Part shown: positions 1 to 14,573 of the stretch, piece by piece
Position numbering within the stretch: position 1 is the stretch's first letter
How the letters are laid out: each line of letters opens with the position of its first letter
Origin: Batillaria attramentaria
Lineage: Eukaryota > Mollusca > Gastropoda > Batillariidae
Direction of reading: 5' to 3'
DNA length: 64,000 bases
NCBI GenBank assembly: GCA_018292915.2
Contig: JACVVK020000167.1
Location: 1,146,001-1,210,000, forward strand
Notes under the pieces: model-generated
What the model saw: the letters and a program-made list of their open reading frames with translations, nothing else
The model's database searches: none
Told to the model about the DNA's origin: nothing
Program-made: the position numbers and the translations under genes

Positions 1-573
1 ACATCTCAAGTCAGTAATACCCAAGCGAAATTTTATAAACATGTTTCTTACGTAGTGTGATTGAACAAAATAGATCTACTTTTCTTGTTCTAATGTGCTT
101 TTGAAACTACGGTAAGGTTCATAGCGATCACTATCAGAAAGTTTGGAACACCAGTTCTGTCTAGCACCGTCAATCATTCTTTGTTTGAATACTTTTAAAA
201 ACATATCCTTGTTTCCAACACACCCTGTCAGTGTGAGAACCAAACATGGCCAAAACCATTACGATACAATAATACCTTTACATGTGTTGCCATGTTTCGT
301 TACCCCCAGAGAGAGACAGACAGACAGACAGACAGAAAGACAGAGAGGATGGAATACGTTTTGAGAACGAGATTGAAAACGACAGAAACACACACCGACA
401 ACTGATATGTAGCCCAAATCGCACCAGACGGTTTCTAATCTACTGACGTCACAGCTATACCCTCCGAAAGTAAGCTGTCCCAGTACACTCATAAATTTAA
501 GAACAGAAGCTAGATAGACCTCTTCGCAGTCACACACATACACACAGGGGTCTGAGAAAACACCGATGGGAAA

Positions 574-622
574 ATGTCGGTGAAGGTTCTGTTATCACTC
601 CTGCTTTTCCTTCAGGGAGAAG
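574..622 (+). other. Gene A exon 1: signal peptide
   Basis: The exon starts at ATG 574 and encodes a hydrophobic leader (MSVKVLLSLLLFLQGEG). It ends in phase 1 before a GT donor at 623. Near-identical 49-nt exons at 31622-31670, 57746-57794 and 61500-61548 end in the same phase. This conservation across four paralogous loci is the main reason for choosing this start. Confidence 0.82.
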
Positions 623-1010
623 GTTGGTAACATTCTTTCTTCTAGAGCTAGATAATCGAATAGGCAGTGGCTTGCTTTCATGATTTCATATAAAGTACTC
701 ATTTGTCGATACTGAGGTTAGGAGCTGATGATGTGCCTACCAGTAACACTGAACAGTTACAGACATGCGACCCTTCCATGGTTTTTTATGTTGTTTCCAT
801 AGTAATGGAAACAACATCATAGGACGGGCTAAATTTTCCACGTTCATGGGCAAGCATCTGTGGTACAAACGCACGTCACTGCCGATCTCCCGCAGAGACG
901 ATTATGCAAGTGTAACTCTGACAATGACGTAAGAAAACGTACGTCATCGATGCTGGCATGTATACTGCGCCGAACGCACTTCTCCTCCTCAGTGAGTGCC
1001 GTCTGTGTGG

Positions 1011-1056
<46 letters not shown>

Positions 1057-2857
1057 GTGTGTGAATTGTGTCCGGGCCCGTTTCTTCGAAAATACTCAAC
1101 CGAATGGCTTCAAATTTGGGGTATCCAAATATATCAAAATGTTACATTAGACGATTCAAGCGTGTGATGATTGCTTAAGTGATTTGGGAGTTATCGCCCT
1201 TTTGAGACAAGTTGGTTGTCTTTCGTGTACAGGCGTAATATTTATTTAAATCACTCAATTTTTTGGCAGTAGATAGCTTGAATACGGACTCTGAACAGAG
1301 TCACTACTAGAAAATGGTCGCTCTTATAGTTTTCATGTAAACCGAGCCTGAGTTGACATTGCATGTGAACCCAGTTCAGATGCCTATTTCTCCGAAAATA
1401 CTGAACCGATCGATTTCAAATTTGGGGTTTCTAAATGAATCAAGATTGTTGAATAGAAGGCCCGATCCAGGTACGATTGCACACATGATTTGCGAGTTAT
1501 CGCTCTTTTCAGAAAAAGTGGCTTTCTGGCGTTTAAAGGCGTAATATTTACCTAAACCACTCCATTTTTTGGACATAGATAGCATGAATACGGACTCTCA
1601 ACTAAGTGAATTTTGGAGGTTGTCGCTTTTATACTTTTGGCGTAAGCCGTACCTGATGAAAGTGCTGGTGAACACACTTTAGATCTCAAAATCGCTCCTA
1701 CTATACATAGATAATGAGCCTGGGGTGCCATAAAAAATATACAAAAAAATTAGAAAAATTCACTGCAGCCGTTATCGTCAGTTGACTCGAAAATTTGTAC
1801 TCACAGCACATTTCCTCTGCAAGCCACACGCCTCACAAACATCGAAGAAGAGACGCACGCGCACTGACGTAAAGTAAGTGCGTCATGTTTGATTGACGTG
1901 ATGCTGTTTTTTCTTGGGGGTGTCTCGCCACTTTCTTTCGGAATTCCTCTGTTTGGAGACGTGGTGTTGTATTTTACTTATGCTATGTCGCCATCATCGT
2001 GCACTCGCAGAGATGATACGGGATACAACAGACTACAACTCCAATACTTTATGAACAGAATATGCGCGGAGAACAAATTCATGAAAGAAGAAGAATCCAG
2101 AACGCTGTGCAGGGGGGCTGCTTACGTCAGATCTAGAACATTCCTCAACTTACTGGAAGGCTCGAAATCTCTCCAAGGTGACGTAATCTACTGACGTTAC
2201 TGCACCAGCATGTTCTGGGATGGTCTAGAAATTATTTTGCATCGAAATGCAGTATCTTTTCGCAAGAGTCTCTACAACTTGACATGTGGAAAGCGGGAAT
2301 TTCAGTGGGTTTCGTTTTTGCCACTGACTCACACTCAGAAGCATAATGCAAAGATCTTGGAAACATAAAGATAGTTCACTTACCTCCCTTTGAGGGACAA
2401 CGCGTAAGAGTTGTCTGCGCGCATTAGCGCGCATCCCGCAGATCTACGCAGTTGTTTGACCCAACCCTACACTAGCCGCCGTAAAACATTTTAAGAAAAT
2501 AAACAAAAACGAAGATGTCAGCGACTGACAGGTGGTCTCCCCCCATATATTTCGCATGTGTTTTAGGCCTATGGAAAACATAAGTACTCTCAAAGTTCCG
2601 GAGGACGAACGAAAGATCTAGTTTGGCTTTCACTGCTGTACGTAGGCTACGCAGTGCATTTCGTTCGATGTGTTCAAGTAAAACTAGTACGGAACACAGA
2701 AAGATCGAATGTGCGAGAGATCCAAAGATGGACGCATCCGCTGAATACTTCCTGCTAACTCAGCATTAATCATATCTGCGACCGACGATCCAGCAGATTC
2801 TATGTTGTGATATGGTTTTACAATGGTTAGAATGAAGTTCAGCCGCATGATTTTGTT

Positions 2858-2896
<39 letters not shown>

Positions 2897-5800
2897 CTGA
2901 ATTTAGATGCAGGTAGACGCTAGCACAATTTAAGTCACCGTGATTTGTAAAGTTGTCAGGGAAAAAAATTACGCTGTATCTGCGTCAGCCGCGTGTGTTT
3001 ACTGTTAGTTTACACTGCATGCACACATACCACTTGAGGTCTTTTTTTTTTTTTTTGACAAGAAAGCGAAAAAAAAATGTTTGTTTTTCAACAGGAATAC
3101 CAAAAGAAGTATTTCCCCGTTTATATTTGTCTGTTATTTGAACAATTCGGCGCAGAACACAATTGTCACACAAAAATAGCCACGGACACAGTTTCCAGGG
3201 TGGTTTCTGACCTGCAGTCTCGCTCGCCTGACGCCCTACATATCATCACGGGCGATTTTAACCACGTCTCGCTATCGTCGGTTCTTCCAAGCTTTCAGCA
3301 GTATGTGACTTGCCAGACACGAGGGGTCAGGACCCTTGACCTCTTCTATACCAATGTCAAGGACGCGTACACGTCGCGGTGTTTACCTCCCCTGGGTCAG
3401 TCGGATCATAACAATAGAGAAAGTTAGAAATCTTCGTCGGCCGATCTTCGTCGTCGGGATTCCCCTTTATTTTTAGCATTGCCGCGAGCGCGCATGCGCG
3501 TGAACTTTGGCACGAACGAAGATTCTGATCTTCGTCGTGAAAATTGCGATTTTTCCGAACGCACCTTCGGCCCCTTTTTCTGCCCGTGCTATTGCGGTAG
3601 GTACAATGACACTATAATTTGGTGATTTTTAAACATATTCACTGTTGTCTTGCACACTTATGAGAACTGATAAGCCGTGGATTACGAACAATCAGTCTCC
3701 AAAGAGACCTACCATTTGGAGCCATCTCACTGTGTTGTTTCCTAGTGCATGTGCATTACAAACATGTATAAAAGCAGGCTACCTCATATCTTTGCGATCC
3801 GCAGGGATGAAAACACACATATACCGGTGACATATTATCGATTCCTGTTGTCAGTCACTATTTGGAATGATTCATTAATCATAGTACCACAAACTGAAAC
3901 GGCTACACATAGCTGGCAGACGACACTGCGAACCATTCTGGATAATCCATAGTTTTGCCCGGTTGACTTGGTTTTTCACGTTCCACATGAAAGAGTTTCT
4001 TTACCATTTACAAAAACAGCAAGCACGCTAAGCTGACATGTACAAATATTTTGAAATACGTGCTAAAAATCATAAGAAAAAGCGCATACCTGAAGTTTTG
4101 TGATCGTGCCAGATCTATGAAGAAATTTTGCATTTTCAGACACTCCCAGACACAACGACACGCACTGGCAGACACCAAGACACGCACTGACAGACACCAA
4201 GGCACGCTCTCGCAGACACAGACACGCCGACAGGCACAGAACACACTATTTGTGGAAGCCAAATATTGAGTGGTGTGAAGCCCTACTGACTTTAACATTG
4301 AAATTAAAGTTGGCAGCAAACTTTGTTTTTTTCTTGCCAGTTGTACCTAAATCCAAACACATGTATTAACAATGCCATGCAAATAATATGCATTGCTATG
4401 TACCAGGTGTTTATTTATTCCTAAAATAGAGTATGGTTTGGCATAACTGGTTACGGAGTTATCTCCCATTGTGTGTCTTGCGTGTCTGCCATTGCGTGTC
4501 TCTGTGTCTGCCTGAGCGTGTCTTTCTGTCTGCCCGTGTGTGTCTTGCGTGTAGAAGTAGTTTGTGTGTGAATTTACAGAATACGAAAAAAAATAATGAA
4601 GAAATACAGAAAAGGCTGCACGTTGTGTTTTTTGGCAAAAATTTTCTACATTAAAAAAAAAATTCTGTGTGTTTCTGCTGGTGTGTGTCTTTGTGTCTGC
4701 TTGTGTGTCTTTGGTGACTGCCAGTGCTTGTCTTTGGTGACTGCCAGTGCTTGTCTTTGTGTCTGCTAGTGCGTGTCTTTGTGTCTGCCAGTGCGTGTCT
4801 TTGTGTCTGCCTGTGTGACTTTGGAGACTGCCAGTGCAGTGTTCTAATATTTTTAATAGAGACCAGCCTGTATTCATATATCATACCCAAGCCAATATAT
4901 TGCCAAAATAAATCAACATGTAGTATGCAACAGAAAATCTGACAATTGGTTGTATATATGTTTGTGTATTCTGTCTCGTGTCTTTGTGTCGGCCAGTGCA
5001 TGTCTTAATTTGTGTCTGCCTGACCAGTCTGTAGTCATATATTGTGCCCCAGCAAGCCGTGTGTTATTGCTAACGCCTGGCTTCTTTTTTTGCATGATTG
5101 GTACATCATATATATAGGGAGGTACATAATCATTTAGATTTGTGTTTTCAGTGTCTTGTCATGCCTGGCTTTTTTTTTTTTTTTTTTTTGCATCATTGGT
5201 ACATCATATATATAGGGAGGTACATAATCATTTAAGTTTGTGCTTTCAGTGTCTGTAAAACGTTTGTAGAGCGAGGTACATGATCGTTTTCACTATCTGT
5301 ACACACAAACAGTTCAGAAAGCAAACACATCCACTGGCAGACACGGAAGACATGCAGAGGCAGACACGGAAGACACGCAATGGCAGACAACAAGACACAC
5401 CAAGGGAAATAACTCTGTAGCTCATTGTTGTGCAAAAAAAATTCTTAATGAATAAATAGACAATTCATCTATGAAAATGCATACTTTCCACATGACAATG
5501 TTTATAATTGTGTTTAGAATCAGTCTCATGGAAAGGAATACTTTTGCATGCACGGTTAACGCAAAATTTATTGCCCGCTTTTGTTGGAATGATAGTGTTC
5601 CAAAGCTCCACACCACGAAATCTTTGAAAACTACACTCATGGGGTATATAAGGTTACTGGTAGACTGCTTGTCTGTGAGGTTGTATATAATTGCAGTCTT
5701 GACAGAGTGCCTTCTCTGCTTGTGAGTGTGTGTGTGTCTGCCGTAGTATGTCTTTCGGCTGTGTGTCTCCGTGTCTGCCATTGCGTGTCTCCGTGTCTGC

Positions 5801-8800
5801 CAGTGTGTGTCTTTGTGTCGGGGGGTGTCTGAAAATGCAAAATTTCTTGACTCAGATCTGCGAAGGGACATCAATCGGGGGGGGAAAAGGGGAGAGCATT
5901 CTGCGCGCGAACTGGACGAACACCGAACGATTGCTATGTTCCAAACGCATCCCGCGTCGGCGTGAGTATGGGCGCGCGTGCGTGACGTCAAACGCCGACG
6001 ACGAAGATCGGCCGACGAAGATTTCTAACTTTCTCTATTGTACAGCTGATTCCGAAGTATCGTCCGCTGGTGCAACGGCAACCTGCCACTACAAAGACAG
6101 TTTACGAATGGTCGTTCAGTGCCATGGAAACATTGAAAGGGTGTTTTGAGTGCACGGATTGGGAAGTGATGACAGATTCTTTTGGAGACAACATTGACGA
6201 TTTAGCAGACTGTATTTCGTTCTACATCAGTTTTAATGTAAATAATGTGATACCCCAGAAGAAGATCAAGTGTTTTGCCAACAACAAGCCATGGGTTACC
6301 AAGGAGGTTAAAGACACTCTCAATCGCAAGAAGCGTGCCTTCTTTGATAAGGATGCTGAGAAGATTAAGGCGGTCCAAAAAGAACTGAAAGCAAAGATTA
6401 GAGGGGCCAAGGCCACTTATAAGAATAAGTTAGAATCTAAGCTACAGATGAACAATATGAAGGAGGTATGGGATGGCATGAAATTGATCACAGGGTACAC
6501 AAAGAGTAAAAAATCTGATATGCCTGATGAATCCATACAACGTGCCAATGAGCTTAATCAGTTCTATGCGAGATTTGATGTTCATGATTTTTCTTCTCAG
6601 CGTAATAGTCTGTTTGATGAACTGTCTGTGTCTGATAGTAGACAAGGTGTTAGTCCACCCATTTCATTTGATGAAGATGATGTCAGAAGAAGACTCAGCC
6701 AGGTTAAAGTTAACAAGGCAGCCGGTCCTGATGGGATTTTATCTAAGGTACTGAGAGCTTGTGCTGAGCAACTTTGCAGAGTTTTCCACCAGCTGTTCAC
6801 ATTGTCACTGTCCATGTGCAAGGTCCCAGTTTCATGGAAATCATCATGTATTGTGCCTGTCCCAAAGAAGGCAAACGCTCAGTGTCTTAATGATTTTAGA
6901 CCTGTTGCTCTAACCTCACAGATAATGAAAGTGTTTGAAAGGCTTGTATTGAGCCTCCTCAGGTCTCAGGTTGCTATCTTTGAAGATCCTCTGCAATTTG
7001 CATACAGGTTTTCTGTCGGCGTAGAAGATTCTTTATTGTACATGCTTCACAAAACTTATTCACATCTTGAAAATGCCCACAGCTCTGTCAGAATCATGTT
7101 CTTCGATTTTTCGAGCGCGTTTAATACAATCCAGCCACATTTGCTTGCTCAAAAACTCAGAAATATGTCTGTTCACCCCTTTACAATTGCATGGATTGTT
7201 GACTATCTCACCTGCAGACCTCAGTATGTCAGACTGCGTAATCATGTCATATCTGATTCTATCTCCACATGCACCGGAGCCCCTCAGCTTACTTACTTAG
7301 GCCCTTGGCTCCACATGGAGCATAGGCCATCGACAACCCTTCGCCATCGCACTCTGTTCTGGGCTAGTCTTGCCACTCCAGTCCAGTTGGTCCCCTGCTT
7401 ACATAGCTCTGCCTCAGTGTCCCGCCTCCAGCTGTTGCGAGGCCGGCCTCTCTTCCTTTTCCCCTGCGGGTTCCATGTCAGGGCTTGGCGTGTGGTGCTG
7501 GATGCTGGCTTCCTGAGGGTGTGTCCAATCCAGCCCCACTTCCTCTGCAGGATCTGCTTGGCCACTGGTTCCTGCCCCGCTCGCTCCCACAGCTCTTCAT
7601 TCCGGATCTTCTCTGGCCATCGGATGTTGAAGATGCGCCTCAGACAGGTGTTGAGAAATGTCTGGATCTTCTGCTGCATCGTCTTCGTTGTCCTCCATGT
7701 TTCGCATCCGTAGAGCAGAACTGACTTCACGTTGGAGTTGAAGATGCGAAGTTTGGTTCTTATGCTGACAACTTTGGATGCCCAGACGTTCTTCAGCATG
7801 ACCATTGCTGCCCTTGCCTTGCCGATTCTGGCTGTGACGTCTCGGTCTGTGCCTCCCTGTCCATCAACCACACTCCCCAGGTAGACAAAGGACTCCACCT
7901 CCCTGATGGGCTCTCCACCGACTGTGACTGGTGTGTTGGCAGTGGTGTTGATCTTCATCAGCTCGGTTTTCTTCCTGTTGATCTTGAGCCCTGTTCCAGC
8001 TGATGTGGCTTCAAGGCATGTAGTCTTGTCCTGCATCTGGCTGTGGCTGTGAGACAGGAGCGCCAGGTCGTCCGCGAAGTCGAGGTCGTCCAGCTGCGTC
8101 CAGAGTGTCCACTGTATCCCGTTTTTCCTGCCTGCTGTAGTGGTCTTCATGATCCAGTCGATGACCAGGAGGAAGAGAAACGGGGACAACAGGCATCCCT
8201 GGCGGACTCCGGTCTTCACCTCGAAGCTTTCTGACAACTGGCCAGCATGGGCAATCCTGCAGCTCATGTCTTGGTAGGTGCACTGGATCAGGGAGATGAT
8301 CTTCCCGGGAACTCCATAGTGCCTTAGCAGCTTCCACAGTGCCTCTCTGTCTACACTGTCGAAAGCCTTCTCATAGTCTATGAAGTTGATGTAGAGGGGG
8401 GAGTTCCACTCCAGTGACTGCTCCACAATGATGCGTAGGCTGGCAATCTGGTCAGCGCAGGACCTGTTCCTGCGAAAGCCCGCCTGCTGGTCTCGGAGCA
8501 TGGGGTCGACTGCCTCTCTCATCCTCTCCAGTAGAATTCTGTTGAGAACCTTGCCTGGCACTGACAGGAGCATGATCCCTCGGTAGTTGCTGCAGTCCCT
8601 GAGGTCCCCTTTCTTTGGCAGCTTGATGACGATCCCTTCTTTCCACTGGGCTGGCACCTCTTCCTTCTCCCAGATCTTGCTGAATAGGCTGTGCAGCATG
8701 TTGACGGCTGTCTCTATGTCTGCTTTGATGGCTTCTGCTGGTATCTCATCCGGCCCTGCAGCTTTCCCATTTCTCAGTGTCATGATGGCTTTCCTGATCT

Positions 8801-11800
8801 CCGCCTTAGAGGGCTTGTCGCAGTTGATGGGTAGTTCTGTCTCTGCTGGTGGGATGTCTGGTGGTGTTTCAGGGATGGGGCGATTTAGCAGCTCCCTGAA
8901 GTGTTCTGCCCATCGCTTCAGCTGTTCCTCCGTTGTTGTCAGTGGGTGCCCGTTCTTGTCCTTCACTGGTTTGTCTGTCTGCTGAAATTTGCCCGCGAGC
9001 TTCTTGGTCACCTGGTACAGGTCTTTTAGATTCCCTTGTCGGGCTGCTTCCTCTGCTTGACTGGCCAGGTTGTCGATGTAGTCCCTCTTGTCCTTCCTGG
9101 TGCTCCTCTTCACTTCTCTGTCAGCTGCTGTGTATTCCTCTTGTGCCTTTGCCTTAGCTCTTCTTGTTCGGCTCGTGTTCAGTGCAGTTTTCTTCTCTTT
9201 CCTAACTTCCAGCTTCTGGATGGTATCAGCAGAGATCCATTCCTTATGTTGGGTCTTTCTCTTGCCAAGGACCTCTTCGCATGTGTCGTGCCAGAGTTTC
9301 TTGCTGTGTTCCCACTGTGTCTCGATGTCCATTTCACTGTCTTCTATCAGGTCTTGCAGTGGCTGGAACCTGTTGGAAAGGCTGATCCGGAATGCTGCTT
9401 GTGTGTCTGTGTTCCTGAGTAGTCCAACGTTGTACCTGGTCCGTGTGTTGTTGGCGTTGGTGTGCCTCTTAAGCCGAAGTCTCAATGTTGTTGCAAGAAG
9501 GTGGTGGTCTGATGATACATCGGCACCCCTCATCACGCGCACATCCCGCCACGATCTCCTGAACTTCCGGCTGATGCAGATGTGATCAATCTGGTTCTCC
9601 GTGACATGGTCCGGCGATCTCCATGTGGCCTTGTGGATGCGCTTGTGTGGGAAGATGCTGCCTCCTATCACTAGCTGGTTCAGGGCACAAAAGTCTGCAA
9701 AGCGCTCACCATTTTCGTTCATCTGTCCCAGTCCGTGTGTTCCCATGGTGTCCTCGTAGCCTGTGTTGTCTGATCCAATCTTGGCGTTGAAGTCTCCCAT
9801 CAGTATGGTCATGTCCTTGGCTCCTCCTCTATCTATCACTGTCTGCAGTTGTTGGTAGAAGTCATCTTTTTTCTCCTCTTCCGCATCATTGGTGGGAGCG
9901 TAGCACTGGATGATGTTCAGCTTGATGTCTTTTTTCTTGGTGATGAATTTGGCTGTGATGATGCGGGAGTTGACAGGTTCCCAGCCGATGAGTGCCCGCT
10001 GTGCCTCCGGAGCCAGCATCAGGGCCACGCCCTCAGTGTGGGGGGCTCCATCCTCTGTGTGTCCAGAGTACAGCAACTGCTCTCCCGATGAAAATCTCAG
10101 CTGTCCTGTCTGTAGCCACCTTGTCTCACTCAGTCCCAGTACTCCTATCTTGTAGTTCTTCATCTCTCTTGCTACTTGTATGGTCCTTCCTACTTCATAC
10201 ATTGTCCTGATGTTCCATGTGGCTACTCTCGTTGTTGTCCTGGGTGTTAGAAGGGGGGTCGGCCTTGCAGCTTCCTTTCGGCTTTCACTGCAATGCGTCA
10301 TAGGTCTCCGGGATGGAGACCCTTCCTTGCCCAGGTGAATGTCTCGGTTTGTTGCTGTCGATGCTTCAGTAACTTGGTGTTTTTTTACAGGTAGGGCTGT
10401 TAACCCTACGCAAACCCGTTTAGCCTCTTGGAGAGGTGGTCCACATTCGTCTGACCTCTACCCTTCGACCTGTCCAGCTTGGGTGACCCTGCCAGGAGCA
10501 TGTGCTCCTGCTGGCATAGTTCTCTGGGTCATTGAGGTACACAAGCCACTACCCCACGACAAGGGGTGGACCATGTAGGGGGAGCCCCTCAGGGCACGGT
10601 CTTATCACCATTTTTGTTCACGTTGTATACATCTGACTGTAGGCATTCTCATGCTGGTTGCCATCTGCAGAAATTTTCAGATGATTCAGCTATTGTGGGC
10701 TGTATTTTGAAAGATGATGACACTTCATATAGACTTGAAATACAGAATTTTGTGTCATGGTGCCAGTCAAATTTCTTGGAACTCAATGTCAGCAAAACCA
10801 AGGAGATGGTGATTGATTTTAGGAAGAAGAGAGATCCACCTGGCCCTGTTCTTATCAATGACCAAGCTGTAGAAGTCGTTAGTTCTTACAAGTACCTTGG
10901 TGTGGTTCTGGATGATAAACTCAACTGGAAAGCTAATTCAGATGCACTCTACAAGAAATCTCAATCCAGGCTGTTCTTTTTAAGGAAGCTTAAATCATTT
11001 GATGTTTGCCAGAAAATGCTGTACATGTTTTATCAAAGTGTTGTAGCCAGTGTGCTTTTCTATGCATGTGTGTGTTGGGGTGGGAATGTTTCTAGGCATG
11101 ATGCAGGCAGGTTTGACAAGTTAGTGAAAAAAGCCAGTTCCACTGTTGGCCTGAGTCTTGACCCCCTTCTTGTGATGGTTGAGAGACGCATGTACAGGAA
11201 AACCAGAAGCATCATAGCAAACCCTACACATCCTCTTTGCAGTGTGTTTTTAGAACAACAAAGCTCATTCAGCAGTCGTTACATTACACCCAGGTGTTCC
11301 ACAGAGCGTTTCCGACGATCATTTATTCCCTATGCTATAAGACTGTTTAATGATACATTAACTGAGTGATGCAGATATACCATTGATTGTAAAGTAGTTT
11401 TAAGCACGGTTCTTATTTTTATTCTGTGTCCTCTACATAGGCACCTGTTATGTGACACCCCAGGTTTCTGTCCATTGAGAGAGTCGCTGCATGCTACATA
11501 ATTTTTTTTTTTTTTTTTTTTTTATCTCAATCATTGGCAGCGCATGATGTCTTAACTACATTCAAATTATAATACTGTGATGTTTTGGCTGACTGTGATG
11601 TACATGCACTTGACTTCATTCTGTGATAGTAGACTGGCAGACAGACAGGTTCACTGCTTTTTCAGGTCGGGTGGTGTGTGTTTGGGTGTGTGTGTGGGTG
11701 CAGAGTGGGGTGGGCAGGTGGGGGGGGGGGGGGGGGGGCTGAGTGCATACTGTCGGGTGGCATGGATTTCTATTTATTAACTTACTGAATTTGAATTTAA

Positions 11801-14400
11801 TGTTTCCGAGTATCTTCATTTAGTATTGTCTTTTTATCTGTCTTAACTACTCTGTTCTGTCTTTTATGAAGTGGTGGCAAACTGAATTTCCCGTTTGGGA
11901 TTAATAAAGTATTTTGAATTTGAATTTGAATTTGAATTTGCATGCTTTTGTGATCGCTTTCCACTTTCCGCCATGCTGTCACTATAGGGGCCAGATCTAG
12001 GATGCGCGCTAATGCGGGCAGACAACTCTTCGCGTTGTCCCGCTATATGTCTCTCTTACGACATTCTCTGGGGCACAGAGTCTTTCAGTGGAAAGTACCT
12101 CTGTGCACAGTGGGGAAATGGCGCTCACTGCGCTACCGTGACGGGCCTAAATTGTCTCGGTGCTCTCAAACACAAGGTCGCGCACTATGTCATCCTTGAC
12201 CAGCTTTGAACCCAGAGGGATCCTCAGTGGCGCAAGTGATGGCAGGCTGTCTTCAGAGTGAAAGTAGGCGTGTTTCTGAATCAGAGACATACATAACATG
12301 TCTCTGTCTGAATGGACAGATCTATTATTACATTCAGTCCTAGAGCACGGGTGTGTATGCTTTTGTAATCGTCTCTTATTCCACCACAAGGCAGGTACGT
12401 GATCGTCTGCACCGTGCAATAATACTTGCCTGCAGAGTGCAACACCTTGGCCTGTCAGAGTGCAACCCCCTTGTCGTTCACTCACATCCTGTTGGATCAG
12501 TGTACCACGTAAACAGTGCCATCAAATCGCAACAATAACTGTCCGCTGGCAAAGATTTTGCCCAAACCAAAAGTGGTCGGATATTCAAGACTTCGTTTCA
12601 AATCGATTCATATGACACACAAGTCTTCGCTTTTCTAAAAATAATTCGCCATTTTTTAAAATGGCGCTTGGTGTAAGCAGTCACATTTTCACGCCCCGCC
12701 GAAAAGGGACTGCACTCTGGGGTCTACTCTTACGAGGGCAGGAGTGACGCGTCTTTCTGATTCCAAGGTCTTTGCATAATGTGTGTGTGTGTGTGTGTAG
12801 GGGGAGGGGGGGGTGCGTGCGTGCGCGCGCAAGCGCGCGTCTAAGGCGAGAGAGAGAGGGAGAGGGTCTCTTCTCCGATACCAGTAAGCAATCGTCTGTC
12901 AGTCAGGTCTGCGGGAAGTAACTCTGTCAAAGGGGAACGACTTTATTACAAGAATTCATTCACCCATGTAGAACCTTGCATACGCCAACAAGTTGTGACG
13001 TCAACCAGCTAGGCGAGCTCACACGACCTCATGTGTTTGGGTTTTTGCAAGTGCATAGAGGCACGATAAGGGTTTTCAGTACTTTCTTTATGTCAGCATG
13101 CTTGATGTCAGAGAGCTTGCGTTCCGGCGTGTGCGCGCGGGCTGCATACATGACACAACGACTACGACTGTGACTACAGCAGGTCATTGAATGGAAACAA
13201 CATATTGGGCTGGTGGCCATCTTGTTCCTTTGTAATTAGGGGGGGGGGGGGAGGAGGTGGGGGTGGGAGGGGGCGTCCTGGTTGTAAAATGACCTGAAAA
13301 GGCAACGTGTAACAGTTTGCGTAGATTGAATTGGGCCTCTGCTCCCAACAATGAGGGGCCAAGATCGTCTATACGCAAAAAAAACACGTGTGGGGTCAGA
13401 GCCCGGTAACCCCATTAATGGAACAAGTTTAAATTGCCACTGTCGTTTGTTAAAACATAGTAAGATTCAGTGTAGTGTAGATTCGGCAGTACTTAAACAT
13501 AAGAAATGTGCAGTACAAAAAACAAAAACAAAATGTTATGCATTATTTTGCCAAATCTCCGTCAAGAAAGACAGAGAGAGAGTCAATCAGTCCGAGAATG
13601 AATGTGTGTTACAGAAATCATGGCGTGTGGCTCGTATTCAGAAGATACTGTCTGGTGTAGGCCTATTTCCCCTATCATGAAAGTGTGCCATAGTTCTCTT
13701 TGCTATACAAGCTGCAGACGCACAATAAGAATGCACCTCTGAATAGTCACAAGTGATCAGCATACTGGCCCAGTATTCAACCGTCGCATCCTCGCAACTC
13801 TGGTAGAGTTTAGTAATGTTATCATGTTGACCCGACATACGCGCTCCACTTGGCTATGAAATGGTGCAAGCTACTCTATGGACTAAATAATGCTATGTGA
13901 ACCTACACGAGTTCAACCGTATGGTCTGGGGACCCGGGGCAACCGAACTGCTGACAGAGCGTTGGAGTTTTCATGCTCGGGTCGTAGGTTTGAATCCCGG
14001 GTGGACCCCCGAAACATATGCTGGCTTTTTGTCCGTTGCCTTATCTACATAGTACCACGTATGGCTATGTTATCATGATATTACTTATCTCTGTCATATT
14101 GCCTTGTTTGTGTTGTCTCCGTGGTAATGGGGAAAATATTAGACGGGCTGAAATTTCCACGTTCAAAGGGCAAGTTTTTTCTGATGCAAACGCTCGTCAC
14201 TGCCATTCTCCGCAGAGACGATGGCTGATGTCTAACTCTGACAATGGCGTAGAAAAACGTCATCAATACTGACACCTAAGGTGTCACGTAAGAACCCATT
14301 TTCGATGTGAGTGTCGTCTGCCTGTCTATCTGTGTGGTGTTGTGTTGTGTTGTGTTGTGTTGTGTTGTGTTGTGTTGTGTTGTGTTGTGTTGTGTTGTGT

Positions 14401-14452
<52 letters not shown>

Positions 14453-14527
14453 GTGACTTGAGAATCGGAGAGTTTCAATGTTTCCAAATTCTTAAGAACG
14501 CACGCACGCACGCACGCACGCACGTAT

Positions 14528-14573
<46 letters not shown>

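Larger units (their letters stand above)
3163..11939 (+). mobile_element. 5'-truncated non-LTR retrotransposon (LINE), broken by two insertions
   Basis: The LINE body is 3163-3412, 6040-7287 and 10593-11939. It starts inside the endonuclease domain (GDFNHVSLSS, QSDHN). It continues with the reverse transcriptase, whose finger/palm motifs include AAGPDGI and FDFSSAFNTI, then GAPQGTVLSPFLF and FSDD after the RTE insertion. It ends with a 3' tail of TTTGAATTTG repeats. The paralogous repeat at 41690 shows the uninterrupted target, ACACAATTG directly joined to CATGC. A CR1/L2/Jockey-like clade is likely; the exact clade is uncertain. Confidence 0.8.
787..13204. mobile_element. Non-autonomous DNA-transposon-like repeat, copy 1, interrupted by a LINE
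   Basis: It opens with TGTTGTTTCCAT, a 4-nt loop and the inverse (789-816). It closes with ATGGAAACAACA followed by TA at about 13204, so the ends are inverted and flanked by TA. It is homologous along most of its length to 36764-42297. No transposase is visible. The block 3163-11939 is a later LINE insertion, leaving about 3.6 kb of this element. A CT/TG-rich centre and segments shared with 38340-40270 are present. The exact ends are uncertain, because similarity to copy 2 seems to continue about 20 bp past the right end. Confidence 0.6.

Noticed and set aside
9036..9585. Long + strand frames opposite the RTE ORF
   Set aside because: They are antisense shadows of the 1002-aa reverse transcriptase frame and have biased Leu/Ser/Cys composition.
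13170..13387. Proline-rich - strand frames near 13180-13387
   Set aside because: They come from a poly-G/poly-C tract at the end of repeat copy 1 and have no other support.
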